From positions 1 through 64,000 of the forward strand of contig CAZTOW010000014.1 of assembly GCA_964615375.1 (NCBI GenBank): DNA of 64,000 nt, given 5' to 3'. This document shows positions 51,256 through 61,080 of this stretch, piece after piece (position 1 is the first letter of the stretch; each line of letters begins with the position of its first letter). The DNA is from CAZKWG01 sp964615375. GTDB taxonomy: Bacteria > Myxococcota_A > UBA796 > CAZKWG01. The translations under genes were made by a program, and so were the position numbers. The notes beneath the pieces were generated by a model. It made no database searches and had not been told where the DNA came from. It saw only the letters and a list, made by a program, of their open reading frames with translations.

Positions 51256-52071
51256 TCAGCCGACCTTGAGATCGATGTAGCGCTGCGTGGGCGTGGGGGC
51301 GGGGAAGCCCGCGGCGCCCAGGGTCTCGCGGATGGCGTTGTTCGCGTCGAAGTACACCTGCCAGTAGTGGTCGGTGTGCGTGTAGGGGCGCACGGCCAGC
51401 ACCGGGCCGACGAGGTTGAACTCCAGGATCGTCACCTCAGGGGCCGGCGTCTTCGCCACGTTGGGGATCGCGGCCAGCGCGCCCTGGAGCAGGCGCACCG
51501 CCTCGCGGTGGTCGGCGCTGCCGTCGAGCTGGCAGAGCAGGTCCACGCGGCGCACGGGGTTGGCCGAGAAGTTCTGGATCGTCCCGGCGAAGATGGCGTT
51601 GTTCCCAACGAAGGTCTTGACGTTGTCCATGGTGTTGATGGTCGTGACGAAGAGCCCGAGCGACTCCACCGTGCCCGTCACGCCGCCCGCCGTCACGAAG
51701 TCGCCCACCTTGAAGGGCCGCAGCACCACCATGAAGGCGCCGGCCGCGAAGTTGGACAGCAGCCCGCTCCAAGCCATCCCGATGGCCACGCCCGCCGCCG
51801 CCAGCAGCCCGGCGAAGGTCGTCGTCTCCACGCCGAAATTGCCGAGCACCGCGATGACCAGCAGCACGTTCAGCAGGATGCCCAGGGCCGAGTCGGCGTA
51901 GCGGACCAGCGTGGGATCCACGCTCTGCCGCTGCATGCCGGCGCCGACCATCCGCTTGATCAGCGAGATCAGCCACCGACCGACGATCCAGAGCAGGATC
52001 GCCCCCAGCACGCGCCCGCCAACGCTCACCACCGACTCGCTGAGCGAGCTCATTATCGCCTTGGGATCCAT
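51256..52071 (-). CDS. Small-conductance mechanosensitive channel (MscS family)
   Basis: A 271-aa MscS-type channel with three N-terminal helices, the pore helix (G-V-A-I-G-M-A-W-S-G-L-L-S-N-F-A-A-G) and the conserved P-F-K-V-G-D-F and N-N-A-I-F segments of the cytoplasmic beta domain. It opens on membrane tension during osmotic downshock and releases solutes. ATG 52071 has AGGAG 5 nt upstream, but that Shine-Dalgarno can base-pair with an upstream GCTCCT. The length is close to MscS of Escherichia coli. Confidence 0.92.
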   Translation of the reverse strand: MDPKAIMSSLSESVVSVGGRVLGAILLWIVGRWLISLIKRMVGAGMQRQSVDPTLVRYADSALGILLNVLLVIAVLGNFGVETTTFAGLLAAAGVAIGMAWSGLLSNFAAGAFMVVLRPFKVGDFVTAGGVTGTVESLGLFVTTINTMDNVKTFVGNNAIFAGTIQNFSANPVRRVDLLCQLDGSADHREAVRLLQGALAAIPNVAKTPAPEVTILEFNLVGPVLAVRPYTHTDHYWQVYFDANNAIRETLGAAGFPAPTPTQRYIDLKVG

Positions 52072-52075
52072 GAAT

Positions 52076-52095
52076 GCTCCTGTCTCGAGAGGAGC
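52076..52095 (-). promoter_or_regulatory. Hairpin that would mask the mscS ribosome binding site
   Basis: In the minus-strand transcript, GCTCCT (complement of 52090-52095) precedes an 8-nt loop and AGGAGC (complement of 52076-52081). AGGAG is the Shine-Dalgarno of mscS, 5 nt before its ATG. The 6-bp stem would hide it, so translation could depend on unfolding. Chance is possible with only 6 bp. Confidence 0.5.
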
Positions 52096-52130
52096 GCCGA
52101 CCCTACCACAGGCGACCCGAAGGGAAACTT

Positions 52131-53609
52131 TCAGGGAGCTTCCGCCTCGAGACTCAGGCCCTCGGCCAGCGCGCGGGCCAGCGCCAGGGGATCCTCCCCC
52201 CGCGCGAGGGCCCGACCCAGCGGCCCGTCCATCCCTCCCCACCAGGCTCCCGGGACGTGAATCCATGGAGGGTCGATGTTTTGATCTAGAAACGACAGGC
52301 TGGAGACGGGATCCTGCACCACGAAGGGCAGCCCCGCCCCCGCCGCCGGCAGGGCCCAGGCCCGCGCCGCCCACACCCCGCGCGCCCCCCGACGCGCCGC
52401 CGCCGTCTGCAAGGTCCCCGCCAGGCGCTCGGCGTAGACCTCCCCCCGCGCCAGCGCCTCGTCCTGCCCCGCCTCGTCCTCGTCCAGCAGGCTCAGCGCG
52501 CAGGATCGGAGCCCGAGCGCGCGCAGCGCCTCCTCCGCCCCCCGCGCCGGCCCCACCACCAGCACGGCCGTCCCCTCCCCTTCACAGCGCTCCTCGCTCG
52601 GGGGCCCCGGCCGGGCGGCCGGCTCCCAGCGGCGGGTCGGGTGGAGGTCCAGCTCGCCCAGGCTGCGCCAGGGCCCCTCCGCCGGGCCGCCGGTGTGGCG
52701 CTGGACGTGGGGCACGGGGTCCAGCGTCACCGGATCCAGCGGGAGCTCGAGCTCAGCGCGCATCCAGCCCAGGGCCCGCGCGATCATCTCCGGGTTGTAG
52801 CTGTGCGGGCCCTCCAGCACCTCGAAGTCCGCGCTGGGCGGCAGGCCCTCGGGGCGCGCCTGGGGCAGCTCGGACATCCACAGGCTCGGGCGGTCCAGCA
52901 TCGCCAGGATCCCAGGATCCGGGCCAGGGAAGCCGGGGAGCAGGTCGCAGGCGCAGCCCCCCGGGCGAGCCTCTCGCGGGATGGGCGGGGTCGAGGCCAG
53001 GGCCACCCCCGCCACCCGCGGCTCGGCCAGGGCCAGCCAGAAGCTCTGCACGGCCCCGCCCGAGGCCCCCGTCGCCGCGATCCGGCTCGCCCCCAGCGAC
53101 GCGAGCAGGTCCACCCCGCGCCTCAGGATCTCCACCTGCAGGGCGAGCGCGCTCGTGCCCCCCGCCGCCAGGAGCGCGCGGCCGTGGGCGCCCTCGGCCA
53201 GGTGGATGCGCCGCCCCGGCAGGTCCCACTCCTCCACCCCCGGCGTGTCCACCACCAGCGCCGCCGCCCCCGCCGCCGCCAGGTGATGCGCCACGTCCTG
53301 CGCCTCCGCGCTGTTCTTCCCCTCCCCGTAGTGGCCGTGCGCCACCACCACCCCGGCCTCCCAGGGGCCCTGGGGCAGCAGGAGCAGGGCCGGGGCCCGG
53401 AGCCCCTCGCGCACCGCGTAGCTCCCCACCTGCACCGTCCAGCTCCGCCCATCGCCGCTCAGGGGCTGCGGCGCGGACCAGCGGGGCTCCAGGGCGGGCG
53501 CCTGTCCAGGGAAGGCGAGCGCGGCCAGCACGGCGTCTCGCCGGGCCGGATCCACCGGGGCGGGCCGGGCGCAGGAGCCCAGCAGTCCGAGCAGCAGGAG
53601 CGCGCGCAT
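52131..53609 (-). CDS. Alpha/beta-hydrolase lipoprotein
   Basis: A 492-aa lipoprotein (L-L-G-S-C13). The hydrolase fold has nucleophile motif G-A-S-G-G, an earlier V-V-A-H-G-H-Y-G oxyanion region, and candidate acid and histidine positions D-T-P-G and G-P-H-S-Y-N-P-E, so the fold resembles acetyl-xylan-esterase or dienelactone-hydrolase-like enzymes. A second, less conserved domain covers the last ~160 residues. The open frame continues upstream, but ATG 53609 places the lipobox correctly. The substrate is unknown; esterase or peptidase are both possible. It lies upstream of mscS with a 59-bp gap. Confidence 0.8.
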   Translation of the reverse strand: MRALLLLGLLGSCARPAPVDPARRDAVLAALAFPGQAPALEPRWSAPQPLSGDGRSWTVQVGSYAVREGLRAPALLLLPQGPWEAGVVVAHGHYGEGKNSAEAQDVAHHLAAAGAAALVVDTPGVEEWDLPGRRIHLAEGAHGRALLAAGGTSALALQVEILRRGVDLLASLGASRIAATGASGGAVQSFWLALAEPRVAGVALASTPPIPREARPGGCACDLLPGFPGPDPGILAMLDRPSLWMSELPQARPEGLPPSADFEVLEGPHSYNPEMIARALGWMRAELELPLDPVTLDPVPHVQRHTGGPAEGPWRSLGELDLHPTRRWEPAARPGPPSEERCEGEGTAVLVVGPARGAEEALRALGLRSCALSLLDEDEAGQDEALARGEVYAERLAGTLQTAAARRGARGVWAARAWALPAAGAGLPFVVQDPVSSLSFLDQNIDPPWIHVPGAWWGGMDGPLGRALARGEDPLALARALAEGLSLEAEAP

Positions 53610-53669
53610 CGGGCCAAGCCTACCCCAGGGCGATTGGCGCGCGGGGCATCCCGTGGTACGAGCAGCCCC

Positions 53670-53849
53670 ATGAGCCTTCGGCACACGCTCGGAGCCAGCC
53701 TGGACCGGATCGCGCGCGCGGCGGGCATCCACACCGATCAGGCCACGCGCGGCCCGCTCTCCCCGGCCCCGACCCCGGTGGCCCACCCCATCACCCCGAC
53801 CCCGGCCCCGCCGCCCGACCCGCCCTCCGGTGAGCAGCGGCGGCGCTGA
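53670..53849 (+). CDS. Small Pro-rich protein (possible)
   Basis: A 59-residue open frame with a basic amphipathic N-terminus (S-L-R-H-T-L-G-A-S-L-D-R-I-A-R-A-A-G) and a Pro/Thr-rich tail. It overlaps the start of the following membrane protein gene by 20 bp, and the overlap would allow coupling. There is no clear Shine-Dalgarno. Codon bias fits a real gene but the length is too small to be sure; it could also be an untranslated leader. Confidence 0.4.
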   Translation: MSLRHTLGASLDRIARAAGIHTDQATRGPLSPAPTPVAHPITPTPAPPPDPPSGEQRRR

Positions 53850-55572
53850 GCCCTGGCGCGCCCGGGAGGGGCTGGCGCTGGGGCTCACGCTGGTCCTGCT
53901 GCCGGCGCTGCTGCTGTGGCCGCTGCCCGTGGTCTTCGGTCAGCAGGTGCTGGCCGCGCCCGACCAGGAGGCCGCCACCCACATCTGGGGCCTGTGGGCC
54001 GCGCTGCGCGAGGGCACGCCGCTGCTCCTGCGCACGAGCCTGCTGGGCTGGCCCGAGGGGGTCGAGCTGGTCCTGGTGGACCCGGCGAACCTCCCCGCCT
54101 TCGCCCTCGGCCAGGCCCTCGGCGGCCCGGCGGGCGGGTACAACCTGGTGTTGTACCTGGGCCTCTCGCTCCAGGGCCTCGGCGGGGCGCTCCTGACCCG
54201 ACGGCTCGGGGGGCCCGCCTGGCTGGGCGCGCTGGTGGCCATGGCCTGCCCCACGCTCCTGGCCAACGCCGCCGACGGGCAGACGGAGGGCTTCGCCGTG
54301 GGCTGGGTCGGGCTCCAGCTCGCCCTGCTGCTCTCCTTCGTGGAGCGGGGTGGGGTGGCGCGCGGGCTGCTGGCCGGGGCGGCGCTGGCGCTGGCCTGGT
54401 ATGGCGGCCCCTACAACGGCCTCTTCGCCAGCGCGCTGGATCTGGTCGTCGGGCTGGGCCTGCTGCTGCGGACCAGGGCGGATCGCGCGCGCCTCCGGGA
54501 GACCCTGCGTCGGCTCCTGAGCGCGGCGGGGGCGGGGGTCCTGATGGTCCTGCCGCTGGCCCGCGCCATCCTCACGATGCGCGACCCCACCCTGCCCGGC
54601 TCGGGGCTGCGGGCGGGCCTGCCGCGGGTGGTGGAGAACCCCGAGATCTTCCGGGGCGGCGTGCAGACCGGGGCCGATCTGCTGGACCCCTGGCTGCCCG
54701 GCCCGCTCACCGGGGGAGAGGCCCCCGTCTCCCACACGGCCTACCTCGGTATCGTCGCTCTGGTGGCGGCGGCGCTGGCGGTGCGGGCGGACCGGCGGCG
54801 CTGGCCCTGGCTGGCGGGCGCCCTGGGCTTCGCGATCCTCTCGCTGGGACCTCACCTCTACCTGGGCGGGGAGGCCCTGCGCCTGGGCGGGCGCCCCCTG
54901 CTCGGGCCCGCCGGCCTGCTCACCCTGGCCGTGCCCTTCCTCGGGCGCCTCACGCGCTGGTACCGGGCCGGGGCCGTGGCCGGCGCCCTGCTCGCTCCCC
55001 TGGTGGCCACCCTCGGCCGCAGCCCCCCGCGCGCCGCCCTGATCGCGGCGCTGATCCTCGGAGACGCCCTGCTGCTGGCCCCCCTGGCCTGGCCCCTGCA
55101 CGCGAGCCCCATGCCCCCCGCCGCCGACTACGCCGCCCTCCAGGGCGAGGGCGCGCTCTTCGAGCTCCCCCGCACCACCACCGGCGAGCCTCCCCCCGGC
55201 GGCTGGCGCGATCTGACCGCCCTGGCCCAGACCCTGCACGGCCGCCCCGTCGCCGGCACGATCATGGGCCTGCGCGGCTCGCCCGAGGCCGAGGAGCACC
55301 ACCAGTCCGTGCTCCGCCTGCTGCGCGACGGGGGCTGGCGCGCCGCCGACCGCGAGCGCCTCCTGGCCGACGGCTACCGCTGGGTCGCCCTGCTGCCGAG
55401 GCAGATGAAGGTCCCGGCGGAGAGCCTGGAGAATCTGAACAGATGTCTGGGCACCCCGCTGCACGCGAGCGCCGACTACATCGTCTGGACGCTGGAAGGC
55501 GCCGGGCGCGGTCGAGACTGCCTCCCGCTGAGAGCCGGTTCGAGCGGCTCCAGCGCGGGCCCGGCTGATTGA
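53830..55572 (+). CDS. Polytopic membrane protein (GT-C glycosyltransferase-like)
   Basis: A 580-aa integral membrane protein with about ten hydrophobic helices and a ~130-residue C-terminal soluble part. An Asp-x-Glu pair after the first helix (A-P-D-Q-E-A) and the general layout resemble GT-C fold mannosyl- or arabinosyl-transferases that use polyprenyl-phosphate sugars. The similarity is weak and no donor is evident. GTG 53830 starts it, inside the preceding small frame. A link with the DPPR-synthase-like gene at 45295, which would make a polyprenyl sugar, is tempting but 8 kb away. Confidence 0.68.
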   Translation: MSSGGAEPWRAREGLALGLTLVLLPALLLWPLPVVFGQQVLAAPDQEAATHIWGLWAALREGTPLLLRTSLLGWPEGVELVLVDPANLPAFALGQALGGPAGGYNLVLYLGLSLQGLGGALLTRRLGGPAWLGALVAMACPTLLANAADGQTEGFAVGWVGLQLALLLSFVERGGVARGLLAGAALALAWYGGPYNGLFASALDLVVGLGLLLRTRADRARLRETLRRLLSAAGAGVLMVLPLARAILTMRDPTLPGSGLRAGLPRVVENPEIFRGGVQTGADLLDPWLPGPLTGGEAPVSHTAYLGIVALVAAALAVRADRRRWPWLAGALGFAILSLGPHLYLGGEALRLGGRPLLGPAGLLTLAVPFLGRLTRWYRAGAVAGALLAPLVATLGRSPPRAALIAALILGDALLLAPLAWPLHASPMPPAADYAALQGEGALFELPRTTTGEPPPGGWRDLTALAQTLHGRPVAGTIMGLRGSPEAEEHHQSVLRLLRDGGWRAADRERLLADGYRWVALLPRQMKVPAESLENLNRCLGTPLHASADYIVWTLEGAGRGRDCLPLRAGSSGSSAGPAD

Positions 55573-55597
55573 CAGGCGCGGAGCGGGGCACTACGTC
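55569..55597 (+). promoter_or_regulatory. Candidate promoter of the zinc-ribbon gene
   Basis: A perfect -35 box TTGACA (55569-55574) is followed after 17 bp by TACGTC (55592-55597), a poor -10. The location is between the previous stop and ATG 55648. Support is weak because of the -10. Confidence 0.3.
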
Positions 55598-55647
55598 AAG
55601 GAGAACCGTTAGATCGGCCATCTCTCGGCACGCTCTGGGGACAGAAG

Positions 55648-57498
55648 ATGCGCGTTCTCTGCGAAAACTGCGGCACGACCTACAAGATCCCTGACAGCAA
55701 GCTGGTCAAGGAGGTCAATCGCGCCACCTGTCGAAAGTGCGGCCACATGATGGTGATCCGCATGGCCCACGCCGCCCCGCCCCGCCCGAGCGCGCATGCC
55801 GCCCCGGGCGAGCAGGAGGAGGAGCGCACCCTGGTGACCAGCCTGGCCGACGTGGAGCGCCGCGCCAAGGAGCAGGCCGCCGCCATGGAGGCCCAGACGG
55901 CGCGCGTCGATCCGGTGGAGGGCCCGGAGGTCACCGACGCCCACGAGCACACCGACGCCCCCGCTGTGCTCACGCCGCAGGTGGCCGTGGTGCCGGACAG
56001 CGAGGATCTCTCCGAGGATCTGGACGCCGAGGCCGAGCTGGAGCAGGACCTGCCCACGGCCGAGGAGCCCACCCAGGCCCCCGACGAGCCGCGGCCCGTC
56101 GTCGCCCCAGCGCTGTCCCCGCCCCCGCCCATGGCCAGCCCCATGCCGCCCGCGGCCCCGGCCGCGCAGGCCCCGCCGCCGACCAACCTCGCCGGTCGCG
56201 CGCAGCGCCCGCCCGCGCCCGCCCCCGCCGCCGCCCGCCCGCCCCAGGCGGCCCAGCTCAAGGAGCCCGGCACCACCACCCAGCCCACGCTCTACGGCGT
56301 GCCGACCCCGGTGACGGACGCGGTGCAGATGGCGGAGGGCTCCAAGCAGCGCCAGCGCCACCACGACCCCAGCGGCGACCTCACCCTGGTGCTGATGGGC
56401 TCGCTCCTGACCATCGGCGGCGCGCTCATCCTCGCCTTCAACGCCCGCGGGGACGCCGGGATCCGCTTCCTCGGCCTGCTGGTCGCCCTCTTCGGCGGCT
56501 TCGCCTCCTTCCTGGTGGTCGCCACCAGCAACCGCGGGCGCAAGGCCGCCAGCGTCGTCATCTCCCTGTTCCTGTCGGTGATGGGCGCGGTCCTGGCCGC
56601 GGGCATCGCCTTCGTGGTCGTGCCCACGGGCGACGGCCCCTCCCTGCTCGCCACCCTGACCCAGGGCATGAGCGTGCCCACCCTCCCCGCGCCGAAGCCC
56701 GAGGCCGAGACACCGCCGGCGACACCACCGGCGACGCCAGAGGCCACCGCGGAGGCGACGCCCCCGGTCGAGGCCACCCCGCCCGCCGAGGCCACCCCGC
56801 CCGCCGAGGCCGTCGATCCCGCCGTGGAGGCCCTGCTGAAGTCGGGGACCGCCGAGCCCGCGCCGGCCGCCACCGCGACCACGGCCCCGGCCGCGACGAC
56901 CACGCCCCCGGCCGCCGCCGCGACCACGCCCCCGGCAACGACGACCACCCCGACCGCCACCGCCGCGGCGAAGCCCACCACCACGGCCACGCCCAGCACC
57001 ACGGCGAAGACCACGACCACCACCCCCAGCGCGAGCTCCACGGCCTCCAAGCCCGCCACGACCACGGCGACGCCCAGCACGACCAGCTCCAAGCCCGCCA
57101 CCACGTCCACGCCCAGCACCACGGCATCCAAGCCGGCCACGACCTCCAGCTCCAGCTCGACCACGGCCTCCAAGCCGGCCACGACCTCCAGCTCCAGCAG
57201 CAGCAGCTCGGCCAAGACGGGGCTCCAGCCCTCGGTGGTGGACACGATGATCCGCACGAACTCCGGCGTGAAGCGTTGCTTCGCCGAGGAGAAGTCGCGA
57301 TCCGGCGCGCTGCCCGCCCGCGTGGACGTCAAGCTCACCGTCATGCCCACGGGCAAGGTGAACAGCGCGGCCATCAAGGGCGGCGACCTGGCGGGCTCGG
57401 CCCTGGACTCCTGCCTGTCCAGCTCGCTGAAGTCCATCCAGTTCCCGCCCTTCGAGGGGGACGCGGTCTCGATGACCTACCCCTTCATCTTCAACTGA
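55648..57498 (+). CDS. Zinc-ribbon (MJ0042-type) protein with AgmX/TonB-like C-terminal domain
   Basis: A 616-aa protein. The N-terminus holds an MJ0042-type zinc ribbon with two C-x2-C pairs (C-E-N-C and C-R-K-C). A long Pro/Ala-rich linker leads to about three hydrophobic helices (~250-330), then a low-complexity Thr/Ser/Pro/Ala stretch with four SKPATT-type repeats, and an AgmX/PglI-type C-terminal domain (V-D-V-K-L-T-V-M-P-T-G-K-V). In myxobacteria this layout occurs in gliding and envelope proteins (AgmX/GltJ type), where the zinc ribbon is cytoplasmic and the C-terminus spans the periplasm. A motility or envelope energy-transfer role is inferred. Confidence 0.82.
   Translation: MRVLCENCGTTYKIPDSKLVKEVNRATCRKCGHMMVIRMAHAAPPRPSAHAAPGEQEEERTLVTSLADVERRAKEQAAAMEAQTARVDPVEGPEVTDAHEHTDAPAVLTPQVAVVPDSEDLSEDLDAEAELEQDLPTAEEPTQAPDEPRPVVAPALSPPPPMASPMPPAAPAAQAPPPTNLAGRAQRPPAPAPAAARPPQAAQLKEPGTTTQPTLYGVPTPVTDAVQMAEGSKQRQRHHDPSGDLTLVLMGSLLTIGGALILAFNARGDAGIRFLGLLVALFGGFASFLVVATSNRGRKAASVVISLFLSVMGAVLAAGIAFVVVPTGDGPSLLATLTQGMSVPTLPAPKPEAETPPATPPATPEATAEATPPVEATPPAEATPPAEAVDPAVEALLKSGTAEPAPAATATTAPAATTTPPAAAATTPPATTTTPTATAAAKPTTTATPSTTAKTTTTTPSASSTASKPATTTATPSTTSSKPATTSTPSTTASKPATTSSSSSTTASKPATTSSSSSSSSAKTGLQPSVVDTMIRTNSGVKRCFAEEKSRSGALPARVDVKLTVMPTGKVNSAAIKGGDLAGSALDSCLSSSLKSIQFPPFEGDAVSMTYPFIFN
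57046..57213 (+). repeat. Four SKPATT-type codon repeats
   Basis: Four units of 13-15 codons, each opening with Ser-Lys-Pro-Ala-Thr-Thr followed by Ser/Thr/Pro, form the low-complexity stalk before the AgmX-type domain. Unit lengths differ, so slippage has probably occurred. Confidence 0.8.
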
Positions 57499-57575
57499 AA
57501 CGCGCCGAGTCCTCGCCGAAGCGGCGTCGGCAGGCTAAGCGGGGGGCCCTTCTGACGAGCACCTGAGGCCCTCCG

Positions 57576-59414
<1,839 letters not shown>

Positions 59415-59442
59415 GGCCGCTCTTGGGGGCCCGTCTGGTGCT

Positions 59443-59471
59443 GTGCGGGAGGATCTGCTAACCTCCCGCAC
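59443..59471. terminator. Strong hairpin between typA and the AbiEii-like gene
   Basis: GTGCGGGAGG (59443-59452) pairs perfectly with CCTCCCGCAC (59462-59471) around loop ATCTGCTAA. It begins 28 bp after the typA stop and ends 14 bp before the next ATG. It may terminate typA, but the closeness to the next start makes an operator or leader hairpin for the AbiEii-like gene equally possible. Confidence 0.55.
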
Positions 59472-59485
59472 CCGGGGAGCCCTAC

Positions 59486-60409
59486 ATGAGGCCGTTCTAC
59501 GCCACCCCCACGATCTTCAAGGCCACCCTCACCCAGCGCCTGCGGGAGGAGGCCAACCGGCAGCGCCGCACGCCGGAGCACGTCCGTCAGGTCGTGCTGA
59601 TGGATCGCTTCCTGGCGCGCGTCTTCGCCACGCTGGGCGACCGGGCCCTCCTGCGGGGGAGCCGCGCCGTGGACCTGCGCATCGGGGACGATCGCACGCT
59701 GCGCGACCTGGACCTCGCGCTGGACCTCCCAGCCGATCGCGTGCTGGACGCGCTCTCCGAGGCCGGGCGCATGCTGCACGGCGAGGTGCTGCAGTACGAC
59801 GTGGCCTTCGACACCAACGCCCCCACCCTGCTGTCGGAGGGCTTCCGCGTGCCCGGGGCGCGCTACCGGGTCACCCCGCGCCTGGTCGGCATGGCCTACG
59901 GCGAGCCCTTCGCCCTCGACGTGAGCCCGCCCGAGCCCACCGTGGGCGAGCCCGACCTGCTGCCCGGCTCGAGCGCGCTGGCCTTCGCCGGGGTCGAGCC
60001 CGCCACGATGCGCGTCATCAACGTGGCCAGCCACCTCGCCGACGCGCTCCACTACTACTCGCTGCCGCAGGCCACCACCTCCCACCCCCGGGTCTGGGAT
60101 CTCCCCGAGATCGCGCTGCTGGGCACCGTGGGCCCCGTGGCCGCCGAGGACATCCAGGGCGCCATCTCGCGCATCTTCGTGCACCGCGGCACCCACAACG
60201 TCCCAACCGTCTTCCCGCTGCTGAACGGCGCCTGGGAGCCCCTGCTGGAGCGCCTGCGTCGCCAGGAGCGCCTGCCCTGGGGATCCGTCGCCGAGCTGCA
60301 CTCCGTGGCCGCCTACTTCCTGGCGCCGGTGCTGGCGGGGGGCAAGGGCACCTGGGACAGGGACGTCTGGCGCTGGACCGAGGGCGCGACATCCATGTCG
60401 CGATCCTGA
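59486..60409 (+). CDS. AbiEii/AbiGii-like nucleotidyltransferase
   Basis: A 307-aa protein with the AbiEii-type nucleotidyltransferase fold. The motif region reads L-R-G-S-R-A-V-D-L-R then R-T-L-R-D74-L-D76-L-A-L, so the two metal-binding aspartates are kept while the usual G-G/S-T strand is G-S-R. AbiEii toxins are normally encoded next to an AbiEi antitoxin regulator; none is present on either side. It is preceded by a 10-bp hairpin. It could be a domesticated or solitary family member; the target is unknown. Confidence 0.78.
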   Translation: MRPFYATPTIFKATLTQRLREEANRQRRTPEHVRQVVLMDRFLARVFATLGDRALLRGSRAVDLRIGDDRTLRDLDLALDLPADRVLDALSEAGRMLHGEVLQYDVAFDTNAPTLLSEGFRVPGARYRVTPRLVGMAYGEPFALDVSPPEPTVGEPDLLPGSSALAFAGVEPATMRVINVASHLADALHYYSLPQATTSHPRVWDLPEIALLGTVGPVAAEDIQGAISRIFVHRGTHNVPTVFPLLNGAWEPLLERLRRQERLPWGSVAELHSVAAYFLAPVLAGGKGTWDRDVWRWTEGATSMSRS

Positions 60410-60466
60410 GCGCCCCTCCGCGCAGCCGGGGCTTGCCGATCCGCGTCCGAGCGGCCATCCTGAAGA

Positions 60467-60482
60467 TGGCACGGGTCTTGCT
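60467..60482 (+). promoter_or_regulatory. Sigma-54 promoter
   Basis: TGGCACG (60467-60473), four bases, then TTGCT (60478-60482) exactly matches the sigma-54 consensus TGGCACGNNNNTTGCW, with GG and GC separated by 10 bp. It is on the plus strand 43 bp before ATG 60526, at the right distance for the Cys-rich lipoprotein gene. Activation would need an enhancer-binding protein; none is encoded in this window. Confidence 0.8.
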
Positions 60483-60525
60483 TCTTACAGGCCCGTACAC
60501 TGGCTCCAACGCCCCGAGGTCCACC

Positions 60526-61056
60526 ATGCTCCGCACCCTCCAAGTCCTCTGCTCCCTGGCCCTGCTCGGCTCGCTCAGCGGCTGCATCATCGTCATCAAG
60601 GAAGAGCACTGGGACGACGAGGGTTGGGACGAGCCCGGCTACGGCGGCTCGGAGCCCGGCTACCCCGGGGACGACGTCGATGACGATCCCGTCGCGGAGC
60701 CCGCCTGCACCGAAGAGAGCTACGCCTCGGTGCTGGTCCACATCGTGGACGCCGACGGCCTCCCCCTCCCCGGCGCCGCGGTCACCTGGACCGGCCCCGA
60801 CGGCGTGACCCAGGAGGGCCAGTGCATGGACGAGGAGTGCACCTCCTTCGTCACCGGCTGGGAGGTCTCCGGGATCATCAACATCCAGGCCAGCTACGAC
60901 GCGAACACCGAGGACCCCTGCTGCTGGCTCACCGACGAGACCGACGCCGACGTCGAGGTCACGCTCTCCAGCGACGGCTGCCACGTCGAGACCGAAGAGA
61001 TCACGCTCTCCCTCACCCCGCAGCTCATCTGCGCGGACGACCAGGACTGCGGCTGA
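60526..61056 (+). CDS. Cys-rich lipoprotein
   Basis: A 176-aa lipoprotein. The signal ends at C20 (L-S-G-C) and is followed by an acidic Asp/Glu/Gly/Pro spacer. The beta-rich mature domain contains several cysteines (C-T-E-E-S, C-M-D-E-E-C, C-C-W, D-G-C-H) likely to form disulfides. It has a transthyretin-like look, with V-H-I-V-D-A-D-G-L-P-L-P-G-A-A-V, suggesting a carboxypeptidase-regulatory-like fold. It is preceded by a sigma-54 promoter and followed by a paralog 24 bp downstream. Function unknown. Confidence 0.8.
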   Translation: MLRTLQVLCSLALLGSLSGCIIVIKEEHWDDEGWDEPGYGGSEPGYPGDDVDDDPVAEPACTEESYASVLVHIVDADGLPLPGAAVTWTGPDGVTQEGQCMDEECTSFVTGWEVSGIINIQASYDANTEDPCCWLTDETDADVEVTLSSDGCHVETEEITLSLTPQLICADDQDCG

Positions 61057-61080
61057 TCGCCCGACGCTCAGGAGGAGACC

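Noticed and set aside
59486..60409. AbiE toxin-antitoxin locus
   Set aside because: Only the AbiEii-like protein is present; typA and the lipoproteins flank it, so it cannot be called a TA pair.
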